Shown here one piece after another: positions 27,216-35,676 of a stretch of 64,000 bases of DNA (its first letter is position 1; every line of letters begins with the position of its first letter). The notes beneath the pieces are model-generated. The model was not told the DNA's origin, searched no databases, and saw nothing but the letters and a program-made list of their open reading frames with translations. Source of the stretch: Actinomycetes bacterium (GTDB lineage Bacteria > Actinomycetota > Coriobacteriia > Coriobacteriales > Eggerthellaceae); contig JAEWQO010000138.1 in assembly GCA_023460315.1 (NCBI GenBank), positions 1 through 64,000 on the forward strand. The letters are read 5' to 3'. The translations under genes and the position numbers were made by a program.

Positions 27216-27324
27216 GCTTCTCTTCGTCCTCCCTGTCCATCAATCCATTCCGCCCGTCCCCGACGGCATCCTGTGAATTGCTTTTCTACTTTACTGTGCT
27301 AAAGTGCTTGGGCCAGTATACCAT

Positions 27325-27345
27325 AGGTGGACGGACCGTCCACCT
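27325..27345. promoter_or_regulatory. Palindromic operator at the ABC-transporter promoter
   Basis: AGGTGGACGG, one central base, CCGTCCACCT: perfect 10-bp arms. The palindrome occupies the -35 region of the minus-strand promoter whose -10 is TATACT at 27315-27320, so a bound protein would block transcription of the amino-acid transporter operon. The cognate regulator is not in the immediate neighbourhood. Confidence 0.55.
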
Positions 27346-27981
27346 CCGACCTCGGGAGCGGCCCATGCCCCTCGCCCCACGCAACCTCCCCATCAGAAGC
27401 AGCCGCCGGAAGACCCCGGGCCCGGCCATCGATGGGAAGACCTCTTTGGCCCCTCGCTGGTTCCGGCGGTCCGTCAGGGGAGCATACCGGTGGCCAAGGA
27501 GGACAATGCGCCCCAAACGCACCAATTGTGACATCGGAGCGAAAATCCTGCCCGCTTTCGCGGCCTCTGTTTTCCGATATGATTTCACCTCTTTTTTTAG
27601 AGGCTTCTGATCAGGCGGTCCACCGAAAGCGAAATCGATGAGGCCCATCGCATCCGCTCGATGGGTCGCGATCGCACTCACGATTGTCACAACTTGGTGA
27701 GAAAACGGCACCTCCAGGAGGGTTCGCCTGAACCCGCAGTCCACCGGCTTCGCCACCGTCGGAGCCACCAGCGAGGCCGACGGCGAATGACCGACGTCGC
27801 AGAAGGCTGTCGCTGGCATGCCGCAGAGGCGTGACGCCCGCCGAAAGCAGCGAAGAGCCGCTCTTTTCGCTGGATCAAGCCGAGTAGTCCTCGACGTCGT
27901 CGCCTACATTCCTGCGAACCCGCCGCCCTCTCAAGGGAAGGCGATCCCGCTCGGCACACGACCGCGCCTCAAAGAACGTCT
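27346..27981. other. 636-base region without a recognisable gene
   Basis: Open frames exist on the minus strand across most of it, but their products are Arg/Pro-rich and resemble nothing. Several GC-rich complementary stretches occur, for example around 27846-27872, and an AT-rich patch with a run of T at about 27590-27600. It separates the transporter promoter from the 3' end of the ccdA-tlpA operon. It could hold an unrecognised RNA or a decayed gene. Confidence 0.35.
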
Positions 27982-29280
27982 CTAGAGGCGATTGCCGGTC
28001 AGGGTCTGTTCGACGATGCCGTTCATCATGTCGGCGGTGAGCATGCCGCTCACATACCCGAACACCGATCCATCCCGGTCGATCATGAACGTCGTCGGGT
28101 ACGACCGTATGCCATATGCCGAGAACATCGTGCCCTCCGTGTCCATGAGCACAGGATAGGTGATGCCGACCTCGTCAATGAATTCCCCAAGCTCGCTCTT
28201 GCTCACGTCAGCATTCGTCGGGTGGTCGGCGGTCTTGGGATTCGCCACGCCGATCACCACCACATCTCCTGCGTTTTCGCCTCGATCATGGTACAGCGCC
28301 TCAAGATCGGGTATTTCTTGCTGGCAGGGTCCGCACCACGTGGCGAAGAAGTTGACGAGCACCGTCTTCCCCCGATAATCCGACAGTCGATGCTCAACGC
28401 CCTGCTGGTCGACGAGCACGAGATCCGCCTGGGGCGCCAGTTCCACTTCGTCATCCGTCTCCGCCTCGGCAGCACCATCGGACGATGAGGAGGACTCCCC
28501 TTCGGTTCCTTCCGTATCGGCTGCCTGCTCCTGTTCGCTGGTACCACCGCCGAAGGATGAGAGATAGCCGGTCACGCCGTTCATCCACCCCGTTGCCGTC
28601 AGAATGCCCATGACGATGAGCAGGGCCCCGCCAACCTTGACCGTGTATTTCACCACGTTGCCGTGGTTGCGAAAGAATCGCAGAACCTCCCCCGTGAACA
28701 GGCCAACGGCAAGAAAGGGAAGAATAAAGCCCACCGTGTATACGCCGATGAGGGCAAATCCCATGGCGGCCGACGCGCTCGACGATGCCATAAGGAGAAC
28801 GCTCGTCAACACCGGACCCACGCATGGAGTCCATGCAAAGCTGAACGTGAACCCCAAAACGAGCGCGATAAGGGGACTCATGGCAAAGCGATCAAGCTTG
28901 AATGGCAGGCGACGCTCGGTCTCGACCGTACGAACCTTCCCGAACACGCCAAGCATGTACAGGCCGAACAGCACCATCACCACGCCCGCCACAACGGCGA
29001 ACATGCGCTGGTTACCCGTGAAAAACTGTCCGAGAGCCGTGAACCCGAAGCCGAGCAAAAAGAATGCGAAGCTCACGCCAACAACAAAGAAAAGCGTGTT
29101 GACAAGCACTTTTTTGCGCGGGTACTCCACCGTGCCATCCTTCGCCTCACTCTTTGCGCCACCGGCGAGATATCCCACATACAAGGGGATGAGCGGAAGG
29201 ACGCAAGGCGAAAAGAAGCTCAGCAGCCCCTGCACGAACACGGCAAGGACGGGAACGCTGGTCTCGAGAGAAAAGCCCAT
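27982..29280 (-). CDS. CcdA-TlpA fusion: membrane thiol transporter with thioredoxin domain
   Basis: A 432-residue fusion. Residues 1-240 form a CcdA/DsbD-type six-helix domain with the two redox cysteines in FFSPCVLPLIPLY and FAWTPCVGPVL. An acidic Ser-rich linker (about 245-290) follows, then a TlpA/ResA-like thioredoxin domain with WCGPC near residue 315 and the cis-proline loop in RSYPTTFMI. It should carry reducing power from cytoplasmic thioredoxin across the membrane directly to its own exported domain, for maturation of cytochromes c or other exported redox proteins. Its start overlaps the ferredoxin stop in TGATG. Confidence 0.93.
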   Translation of the reverse strand: MGFSLETSVPVLAVFVQGLLSFFSPCVLPLIPLYVGYLAGGAKSEAKDGTVEYPRKKVLVNTLFFVVGVSFAFFLLGFGFTALGQFFTGNQRMFAVVAGVVMVLFGLYMLGVFGKVRTVETERRLPFKLDRFAMSPLIALVLGFTFSFAWTPCVGPVLTSVLLMASSSASAAMGFALIGVYTVGFILPFLAVGLFTGEVLRFFRNHGNVVKYTVKVGGALLIVMGILTATGWMNGVTGYLSSFGGGTSEQEQAADTEGTEGESSSSSDGAAEAETDDEVELAPQADLVLVDQQGVEHRLSDYRGKTVLVNFFATWCGPCQQEIPDLEALYHDRGENAGDVVVIGVANPKTADHPTNADVSKSELGEFIDEVGITYPVLMDTEGTMFSAYGIRSYPTTFMIDRDGSVFGYVSGMLTADMMNGIVEQTLTGNRL

Positions 29281-30434
29281 CAGAACCCCTGTCTCTTCAA
29301 ACCCGCGAGCACGCCGGTCCGAGCCGGCGGATCGGGAAGATGGATGAGGCGCGGCTCAAAATCGAACAGTTCCTCGGTTGACACGACAGAATCGACATGC
29401 AAGCTTTTCTTCAAGCACACGTCGGCACACAGATTGCATTGCACGCATTCCGCCGTCGAAAACTCAAGATAGCTCCCTGCCCCGTCCTCGGACACGACCT
29501 CGCTTTTCCTCAGTGCTCCGGTCGGGCAGAACACGGCGCACATGCCACAGGCGGAACAGGAGGATTCATCGATGATGACATTTCCAAACAACCGCGTGTC
29601 AATCTCCGGCACCACCGACCGTCCCAAGCGATCCATGGCGTCGAGCACATGCATGCGCCTTTCCGGCTTGAACTGAGGCAGCGTCCCTGCATCGGACAGG
29701 TGCAACCGATCATACAGCGTTGGCTGCTCGGCATGCTCATTTTTCAAAGCGACCTCGACCGACTTTCCCGCCACCTCCTTCGCGGCATCCCGAGCCTGAG
29801 CGAAGAATCCCCGGCGCGAAGCTCCGAGCAAGCCACGACGATCCTCCAGCAGCACCTGTTCGGGAAACGCCGAGACGCGACGCACGCGCGTGTCGGAGCC
29901 CTGGGAGGCGATCAAGGTGTTGGCCGAGGCCACGGTTGCGTCAATGCCTGGATTGCAGGCGCGGAATTTGCACGTGGAGCACGTCCCGTCCACAAGGATG
30001 ACATCGCCCGCCCGGCGCGAGGCCAAACCCAGAAGCACGCTTTCCTCCATGCGCGCCAGACAGGGAACGGCTGCATACTTGTCAGGATCCCCCACACCCT
30101 TGGATGCGATGCGCGCACAGGCGAACACCGAGGACCCCCCGGAAGATTCGACGGCAGCGGCGGCACGCGCAGCAAGCTCGTCGTCAAGCGGTTCGAGAGG
30201 GATCAGCGCCTCCGTCGGACAGACCGTGGTACAGGCCCCACACGCCACGCAGCGGCCGGCATCGAGGACCAGCTCGTTGTCGGCAGCGAAAACGGCATCG
30301 ACCGGACATGCCTCGCGGCATTTCGCGCACGAAGCGTTGCGGTTGCGCACGACAACGCAGCGATCCGGCACAAGATAGACGGCTTTGCCCTCAAGTGATT
30401 CGGCAACCTCTATGACATCGATGAGATTCGTCAT
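29280..30434 (-). CDS. Polyferredoxin-like 4Fe-4S protein
   Basis: A 384-residue cytoplasmic iron-sulfur protein with two paired ferredoxin modules: N-terminal (CAKCREACPVDAV and CVACGACTTVCPTEAL) and C-terminal (CSACGMCAVFCPTGAL and CVQCNLCADVC). Between them lie a CxxC-like STCKFRACNP and a helical stretch, so it may hold more than four clusters. ATG 30434 is preferred because GGAGAGG precedes it (ATG 30449 possible). It sits between mobBA and ccdA-tlpA with a 1-base overlap and 18-base gap. A role as an electron carrier or chaperone for molybdoenzyme maturation is inference from context. Confidence 0.82.
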   Translation of the reverse strand: MTNLIDVIEVAESLEGKAVYLVPDRCVVVRNRNASCAKCREACPVDAVFAADNELVLDAGRCVACGACTTVCPTEALIPLEPLDDELAARAAAAVESSGGSSVFACARIASKGVGDPDKYAAVPCLARMEESVLLGLASRRAGDVILVDGTCSTCKFRACNPGIDATVASANTLIASQGSDTRVRRVSAFPEQVLLEDRRGLLGASRRGFFAQARDAAKEVAGKSVEVALKNEHAEQPTLYDRLHLSDAGTLPQFKPERRMHVLDAMDRLGRSVVPEIDTRLFGNVIIDESSCSACGMCAVFCPTGALRKSEVVSEDGAGSYLEFSTAECVQCNLCADVCLKKSLHVDSVVSTEELFDFEPRLIHLPDPPARTGVLAGLKRQGF

Positions 30435-30452
30435 GAGCCTCTCCGCCATTCC

Positions 30453-31793
30453 CTATTCTTCCAAAAACGATTCTTCGAGCGCACGGAGCTCATCGGGGGT
30501 ATTCGCGTTGATGAAACAGCCCCCCATCGGCTCCGCCTCCAACACGGCCGATTGGGGGAACTCAAGCACCTTCACCTCGGGGAAAAATGCCTGAGCGCGC
30601 TTCTCTCCCTTTCCGAGGGCCTTGCGCACGGCTGGCAAACAAGCCATGCGGCGGTACATGGCATGGAACGGCTCATAACCATGCTTGTTGACGGGAACGA
30701 CCACGTCGGCACCCGACTCGTTCATGGCAAGAGCCTCCGCAACCACCAAAGAGGCGGAAGCGAACACCATGTCACACGCCACAACGGCAACATAGGGGTT
30801 GCGCGCTGCCTGCATGGCCGTATACAGACCCGGCAGAGCTCCACGGTAGTCGAGCGAGTCGCAGACGAGCTGAATGCGATACTGCGGAAATTCGGAATGC
30901 AGAAACACGAGATTATCCGGCTCGTTCGTCGTGACCACCAGATCGTCGGCAACCGGACCCAGCCGATCGATGAGCCGGCAGATCAGCGGCCTCCCCGCAA
31001 AGGGAACCGTCGCCTTGCTGCGGCCCATGCGGCGGCTTTCTCCGCCTGCCTGGATGACAACCGTCACCCGGGGCCGGACAAAACGCTCCTCAACGAAACC
31101 GGCCAACGCCGCAATGTCATCGATGCCGAACGCAGGCACGCCATAAAGCTCGGCTGCATGCTGAGCGGCTTCGATGTCAGTGACGATGGCGACCGTGTCG
31201 GCAGTCGGCAGCTTGTTGGAAATGTCCACACGGTCGGGGTGCTGAACCTTAAAATGGTCACCCGCCGCAGACGCGCCATCCTCCTGTGCCGCACGACGCA
31301 GGGTCTCGCGTGCACCTTCGTCGTCAGCCGGTGGCACCGTGCCTCGCGTGAACTGGGTGAAATCCGTCCCCAAGGGCCATCCTTGGTGAGCTCCCTCGAC
31401 AAACACTTCGGCCACACGGACATCGGCCTCGTTCGCCGAGCGCATGATCTCGATCGTCGGCAGACCGCTTTTGCGATATCCCTCAACGACAATGACGTCA
31501 TGGCCCGGCATGCCGCGCACGATATCGGAGCATTCCTGCTCGCCATCGATCGTCTTGATGCACGCCACCTGGCCAGGTGCCGCAATAACGGTCTCGGATG
31601 CCCCCGCCGCACGATGCCGGTACGAATCCTTGCCCGGGTAGTCGATGTCAAAGCCGACGTGGCTGTGATGCTTCACGCTTCCCACATCGCGGCCCCGTGA
31701 GACCAATTCGGCTATGAGGCGCTCAATCAGCGTCGTTTTGCCCGAATTATGCCGCCCCACAATAGACAGGGCGGGACTAGGTATGTTCACCAT
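30453..31793 (-). CDS. MobB-MobA fusion, molybdopterin guanine dinucleotide synthesis
   Basis: A 446-residue bifunctional protein. Residues 1-165 are MobB, a P-loop GTP-binding protein (SIVGRHNSGKTTLIERLIAE), and residues ~255-440 are MobA, the molybdenum cofactor guanylyltransferase (VVIQAGGESRRMGRSKATVP, DYRGALPGLYTAM, VVACDMVFAS). MobA attaches GMP to molybdopterin to give the bis-MGD cofactor of DMSO-reductase-family enzymes. The linker of about 90 residues has no recognised fold. ATG 31793 is the first start with conserved sequence behind it. It leads the operon with the ferredoxin and ccdA-tlpA. The truncated molybdoenzyme at the left edge is a possible client class. Confidence 0.92.
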   Translation of the reverse strand: MVNIPSPALSIVGRHNSGKTTLIERLIAELVSRGRDVGSVKHHSHVGFDIDYPGKDSYRHRAAGASETVIAAPGQVACIKTIDGEQECSDIVRGMPGHDVIVVEGYRKSGLPTIEIMRSANEADVRVAEVFVEGAHQGWPLGTDFTQFTRGTVPPADDEGARETLRRAAQEDGASAAGDHFKVQHPDRVDISNKLPTADTVAIVTDIEAAQHAAELYGVPAFGIDDIAALAGFVEERFVRPRVTVVIQAGGESRRMGRSKATVPFAGRPLICRLIDRLGPVADDLVVTTNEPDNLVFLHSEFPQYRIQLVCDSLDYRGALPGLYTAMQAARNPYVAVVACDMVFASASLVVAEALAMNESGADVVVPVNKHGYEPFHAMYRRMACLPAVRKALGKGEKRAQAFFPEVKVLEFPQSAVLEAEPMGGCFINANTPDELRALEESFLEE

Positions 31794-31876
31794 AATGCAC
31801 TCGTCCTTTCGGCCCTCAGTATAGCATGGCGAAACCCATCTTCCCCGAGGCACAAGGAACTCCGAGAACCCCGTAT

Positions 31877-31980
31877 CTCCGCATGGCTCCCACGCGGGCA
31901 CGACACAGCAACGGGACAGCCAGCGTACTCCGCATGGCTCCCTCGCCCGAGCACGACACAACAGCGGGAACAGCCAGCGT
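31877..31980. repeat. Imperfect tandem duplication of about 50 bp
   Basis: Copies at 31877-31926 and 31928-31980 share CTCCGCATGGCTCCC, a GCACGACACA core and the end ACAGCCAGCGT, with two short length differences. The repeats lie 84 bases or more upstream of mobBA, in sequence with no gene. A role in regulation is possible but not shown. Confidence 0.65.
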
Positions 31981-32111
31981 CCAAGGCAAGGGCACCCCCT
32001 CCCCGAAACGAAGGCGATCATGGACCGATGGAGCTGGTCTTAAGCCATCGCAGTATGCGTACGGGCAAGCACGGACGCGGAGCAGGCGCGGTCAATGACC
32101 GAAAATAAATG

Positions 32112-32140
32112 TTGTGATTTCGTGGAGAACACGATATACT
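32112..32140 (+). promoter_or_regulatory. Sigma-70-like promoter for the candidate small RNA
   Basis: TTGTGA at 32112-32117 and TATACT at 32135-32140 with exact 17-base spacing. The predicted start is near 32147. The next coding gene on this strand is far away, so the target is the hairpin-containing transcript. Confidence 0.6.
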
Positions 32141-32146
32141 TGGCAC

Positions 32147-32275
32147 TGCATTTACGGAGGCTTCTTGCTTCGGTAAAGAAAAGGGTTCTGTTTTTTGGAG
32201 GGGGCAGAACCCTTCCTCTTTTCAAAGAAAGTGGGTCGGGCGTCTTTCAAGAGCGCCCGGCCCATTTTCTTTCTC
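32147..32275 (+). ncRNA. Candidate small RNA with two hairpins and a terminator
   Basis: A free-standing transcription unit of about 130 bases. After a good promoter the RNA would fold as AAGGGTTCTG (32181-32190) with CAGAACCCTT (32205-32214). A near-perfect 19-bp stem follows, 32224-32242 with 32254-32272, whose 3' side ends in TTTTCTTTCT, as expected of an intrinsic terminator. No coding frame with a ribosome site lies inside. It is not recognised as 6S RNA, tmRNA, RNase P RNA or a named riboswitch. A short attenuated leader is the alternative. Confidence 0.5.
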
Positions 32276-32667
32276 ACCCCACTGAAGATTGGGAGACACG
32301 GAGCCAGGGGGTTATAGGCCAAAGGGGCTTCGGACATAATCCTGTACAAAACAGAAGGTCCGAAATGAGAGTAACCTACACCACAGGCCAGAAGAAAACG
32401 GCAATTCAGACTTCAGACCCATAAGAGACCTACGTCCTATTCGACCACGTTGAGGGTTCTCGGCCATCCTTCATGCCATGTGCTTTTGACTGGGCAAATG
32501 GCAGGTCGCATGAAAGTCGCTCCCCTGCATGCCCGAGTCCTATGGGACAACAGCCTAATCTCTATCACTTGTTTCTGTGACCGTTTGCTATAGTTTCGCG
32601 ATCATCGAATCGGTGGGCATCACCTGGCCGCTGCCCCTTGCGCCGCCAGAGGGCGTAACGCGAAAGG
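32276..32667. other. Gap between candidate small RNA and recR, no gene recognised
   Basis: Nothing here resembles a protein or a known RNA. It is less GC-rich than its surroundings and lies downstream of recR on that gene's strand. No clear recR terminator other than the large stem at 32224-32272 is visible. Confidence 0.4.
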
Positions 32668-33264
32668 TCAGAGAGGGCGCCGCGCCTCAATCGCGCGACC
32701 GAGCGTCACCTCGTCGGCAAATTCGAGGTCTCCGCCAACGGGCAGGCCGCTGGCCGGTCGCGTGACGCGAATGCCAAGAGGCTTGATCAGGCGGGCGAGA
32801 TAGGCAGCCGTTGTTTCGCCCTCGATGTTGGGGTTTGTGGCCAACACGACTTCATCCACCTCGTCAGATGCCAAACGCTTCATGAGTTCCGCAATGCGCA
32901 GGCTGTCGGGACCAATGCCCTCCATCGGAGAAAGCGCGCCTCCCAACACGTGATACACGCCCGAGAACACGGCGGTCCGCTCGATGGGAGGGATGTCTCG
33001 CGGCTCGCTGACCACGCAGATGACGCGTGCGTCGCGCTTCCCTGACTGGCATATCTCACACAGGTCGCCCTCGGCGTAGTTGAAACAACGCGTGCAGAAG
33101 CGCACAGAATCCTTTACTTCGACGATCGCGTCAGAAAGCCGCAATGCCGTCGCCTTGTCAGTGTTGAGTATCCAATAGGCTATCCTCTGGGCTGATTTCG
33201 GTCCGATGCCCGGCAAGCGCTCAAGTTCATCGAGAAGCTTCTGTATGGAGGGTGCAGCGTGCAT
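32668..33264 (-). CDS. recR: Recombination protein RecR
   Basis: A 198-residue partner of RecF and RecO that helps load RecA at gaps. The N-terminal helix-hairpin-helix (LERLPGIGPKSAQRIAYWIL), the four-cysteine zinc site (CTRCFNYAEGDLCEICQ) and the Toprim domain (VVSEPRDI, ATNPNIEGETTAAYLARL) are intact, and length is standard. It is last in the dnaX-ybaB-recR cluster, 15 bases after ybaB. Confidence 0.97.
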   Translation of the reverse strand: MHAAPSIQKLLDELERLPGIGPKSAQRIAYWILNTDKATALRLSDAIVEVKDSVRFCTRCFNYAEGDLCEICQSGKRDARVICVVSEPRDIPPIERTAVFSGVYHVLGGALSPMEGIGPDSLRIAELMKRLASDEVDEVVLATNPNIEGETTAAYLARLIKPLGIRVTRPASGLPVGGDLEFADEVTLGRAIEARRPL

Positions 33265-33279
33265 CGAAGGTCGCCGCTC

Positions 33280-33588
33280 TTACATCAGGCCGGGAATGTT
33301 CATGCCACCCGTCGCGGCGTTCAGCCGCTGAGAGCTCAGGTCGGACACGCCTCGCAGCGCTTCGTTGACCGCGGCCAAAACCATGTCCTGCAACATGTCG
33401 ACGTCGTCGGGATCGACGGCATCCTTGTCAATGACAATGCTCTCGATGGACATATCGCCCGCAGCAACAGCCTTGACCATGCCGCCCCCAACGGTGGCCT
33501 CGAACGTCATGTCCTTGATCTCATCCTGGGCCTTGGCAAGTTCGGCCTGCATGCGCTGCGCCTGCTTCATCATCTTCTTCATATCCAT
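33280..33588 (-). CDS. YbaB/EbfC nucleoid-associated protein
   Basis: A 102-residue small DNA-binding protein of the YbaB/EbfC family, which forms tweezer-like dimers on DNA. N-terminal Met-rich amphipathic helix (MKKMMKQAQRMQAELAKAQD) and the central VGGGMVKAVAAGD are typical. ATG 33588 has AAGGAG upstream. Position between dnaX and recR is conserved widely in bacteria. Confidence 0.95.
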   Translation of the reverse strand: MDMKKMMKQAQRMQAELAKAQDEIKDMTFEATVGGGMVKAVAAGDMSIESIVIDKDAVDPDDVDMLQDMVLAAVNEALRGVSDLSSQRLNAATGGMNIPGLM

Positions 33589-33637
33589 GGGACTTCTCCT
33601 TTTTCGTCACCAGTTGGTCCAGACCGCCTCCGACAGT

Positions 33638-35611
33638 CTACCGCACTTCTTCCACAACAACCCCATCGCCAAACCCGGCTGCCAGCGCAGCATGCAGGTC
33701 CCCATCCGGATCAGAAGGCTGCGAAGCATCTCCGGCGGGCATCGCATCGGGCATCTCGCGTGCCTGCGACACGGGATCGCGTCCGGGCTGCGGCGGCATG
33801 CTCGGAGCGGAAAATCCCTCTTCAGGAACAGGCTCGTCCTCATACGGCGGAACATCATAGGCATCGACCGGCGGCAGATCGGGCTCGGGCGCGGCAAGGA
33901 CGGCAGGTGAAACGCGCGAGGGAGCGGCGAAAGTCGTCGAAGGCTGAGACGGAGCCGGGGTCTCGGCCGCTTTCGGAGAAAGGCTGCCGCCCGGGGCCTG
34001 GATGTACTGAAACGCGAGCGTCTCGCCGCACGCCTGCTGGAGGGCAAGGGAAACGGCATCCTGCACGTCAGGCTTCTGGACGGCCTTGAACGCAAAGGTG
34101 TTCTCTGCGGGAAACTCGATGGACAGCATGCCGCCTGTCGCGTCATACCCGGCCTTCGTGTTAAGGAACAGCACGCCATACGCCGCCTTGTTCTTCTTGA
34201 GGGCCACAAGCGTCGCCTGCCACAGACGCTGCAGCGCCGCCGGATTGCCCAAACTCTCCGCAAGCCCGCCCGACACGCGCCCAGCGCTCGGAGCAGAAAC
34301 GGGATCCGCCGCCGGAACGCTTTCAGGAGCCGGCGCGGGCATCGAGGCATGATCCCCCACGCGAGCGGGATCGGATTGCGGGAGAGGCGCGGCAGCCACC
34401 GCTTCCGCCTGCGTTTCCGCGGCGACTGACGGTGCGGGAGGAGTTCCCCCCATCACGTGGGCGGAAGCAGAATACCCCGATTCCAGCGCCTCAATGCGCT
34501 CGGCGAGCGAGACAAGCGTCAGGTCGGAGTCCGGACGCACCATGCGCGTCAGTGCTATCTCAAACGAAAGGCGCGGGTTGGTTGACGTCTTGAGCTCGGC
34601 TGACAGCTCACCAAGAACGCCCAACAGGCGCGCGAGGCGATCGGGCCCAAACCACTGCAGCTCATGCGTCAGCTGGCGCCGCGTTGCATCGTTCACCTCT
34701 AAGGCGATGTCGGCATCCGTGAGACAAAGCACGTACAGGTTCCGGACATGCTCCGCAAGATCGCGGGTGAACTGCGCCAGGTCGGCGCCCGTCTCCACGT
34801 AATCAGCCGTCCAGCGAAAACACGCAGCCGCATCACGCCGCCCGATGGCGGCCACGATCTCTGCCAGATCGCTCGTGTCGAGGCCTCCCAAGAGGCGCTC
34901 GGCCGTCTCAAGCGTGACCTTCCCTTCCCCAAACGCAATGAGCTGCTCAAGTGACGTCAGCGCGTTGCGCATGCCGCCTTCCGCCCGATGGGCGATGAGG
35001 TCAAGCGCCTCGCCCTCAAACTCCACTCCCTCCGACACGCAGATGGCACCCAAGCGCGACACGATGGACTCGGAAGAAATACGCCGAAAGTCGAAGCGCT
35101 GGCAGCGTGAATGGATGGTTTCGGGAACCTTCTGCGGATCGGTGGTGCACAGGATGAACACGACATGGCTCGGCGGTTCCTCCAGCGTCTTCAGTAGCGC
35201 GTTGAACGCTGCCGTCGACAACATATGGACCTCGTCGATGATGTACACTTTGCATCGTCCGCGCGTGGGCGCAAACCGCACCCGCCCGATAATCTCCTCA
35301 CGCACGTTCTCCACACCCGTGCGGCTTGCGGCATCCAACTCGTAGACGTCCGGATGCTCTCCCGCAGCAATCATTCGGCAGTCCTCGCAGGAGCCGTCCG
35401 GCTCAGGCGTCGGAGCCTTCTCGCAGAGAAGCGCCTTGGCCAAAAGACGCGCCGTGGTCGTCTTGCCGGTACCGCGCGGACCCGTGAACAGATAGGCGTG
35501 GCTCACCTTGTCCTGTTCGATGGCGTTCCTGATCGTGCGCTCGATATGTTCCTGGCCGACAACGTCCTCGAATATCTGTGGCCTATATTTTCTGTACAGT
35601 GATTCTGCCAT
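33638..35611 (-). CDS. dnaX: DNA polymerase III subunit gamma/tau
   Basis: A 657-residue clamp-loader ATPase. Walker A is FTGPRGTGKTTTARLLAKAL, the zinc-module cysteines are in CEKAPTPEPDGSCEDC, Walker B is VYIIDEVHMLS, and the sensor region LCTTDPQKVPETIHSRCQR is followed by the arginine-finger SRC motif. Residues about 380-640 are a Pro/Ala/Glu-rich tail with a domain near 455-550 resembling the tau C-terminal module. No slippery A/T run typical of programmed frameshifting was noticed, so one full-length product is likely. Confidence 0.96.
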   Translation of the reverse strand: MAESLYRKYRPQIFEDVVGQEHIERTIRNAIEQDKVSHAYLFTGPRGTGKTTTARLLAKALLCEKAPTPEPDGSCEDCRMIAAGEHPDVYELDAASRTGVENVREEIIGRVRFAPTRGRCKVYIIDEVHMLSTAAFNALLKTLEEPPSHVVFILCTTDPQKVPETIHSRCQRFDFRRISSESIVSRLGAICVSEGVEFEGEALDLIAHRAEGGMRNALTSLEQLIAFGEGKVTLETAERLLGGLDTSDLAEIVAAIGRRDAAACFRWTADYVETGADLAQFTRDLAEHVRNLYVLCLTDADIALEVNDATRRQLTHELQWFGPDRLARLLGVLGELSAELKTSTNPRLSFEIALTRMVRPDSDLTLVSLAERIEALESGYSASAHVMGGTPPAPSVAAETQAEAVAAAPLPQSDPARVGDHASMPAPAPESVPAADPVSAPSAGRVSGGLAESLGNPAALQRLWQATLVALKKNKAAYGVLFLNTKAGYDATGGMLSIEFPAENTFAFKAVQKPDVQDAVSLALQQACGETLAFQYIQAPGGSLSPKAAETPAPSQPSTTFAAPSRVSPAVLAAPEPDLPPVDAYDVPPYEDEPVPEEGFSAPSMPPQPGRDPVSQAREMPDAMPAGDASQPSDPDGDLHAALAAGFGDGVVVEEVR

Positions 35612-35676
35612 CGTATGCGCCCACTATCCTGTCAGTCTTTCTGTCCCTTCAATCCCCGCCAATGGCTGCTTGCCCG

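Noticed and set aside
27286..27819. Minus-strand open frame of 177 codons downstream of the transporter promoter.
   Set aside because: No similarity, Arg/Pro-rich product, and it would run through the palindromic promoter region.
31794..32021. N-terminal extension of MobBA.
   Set aside because: The sequence is Arg/Pro/Cys-rich, crosses the tandem duplication, and the P-loop domain begins right after ATG 31793.
31794..32667. Molybdenum-cofactor riboswitch upstream of mobBA.
   Set aside because: The structured unit found here is on the opposite strand with its own promoter and terminator, and no Moco-motif core was recognised.
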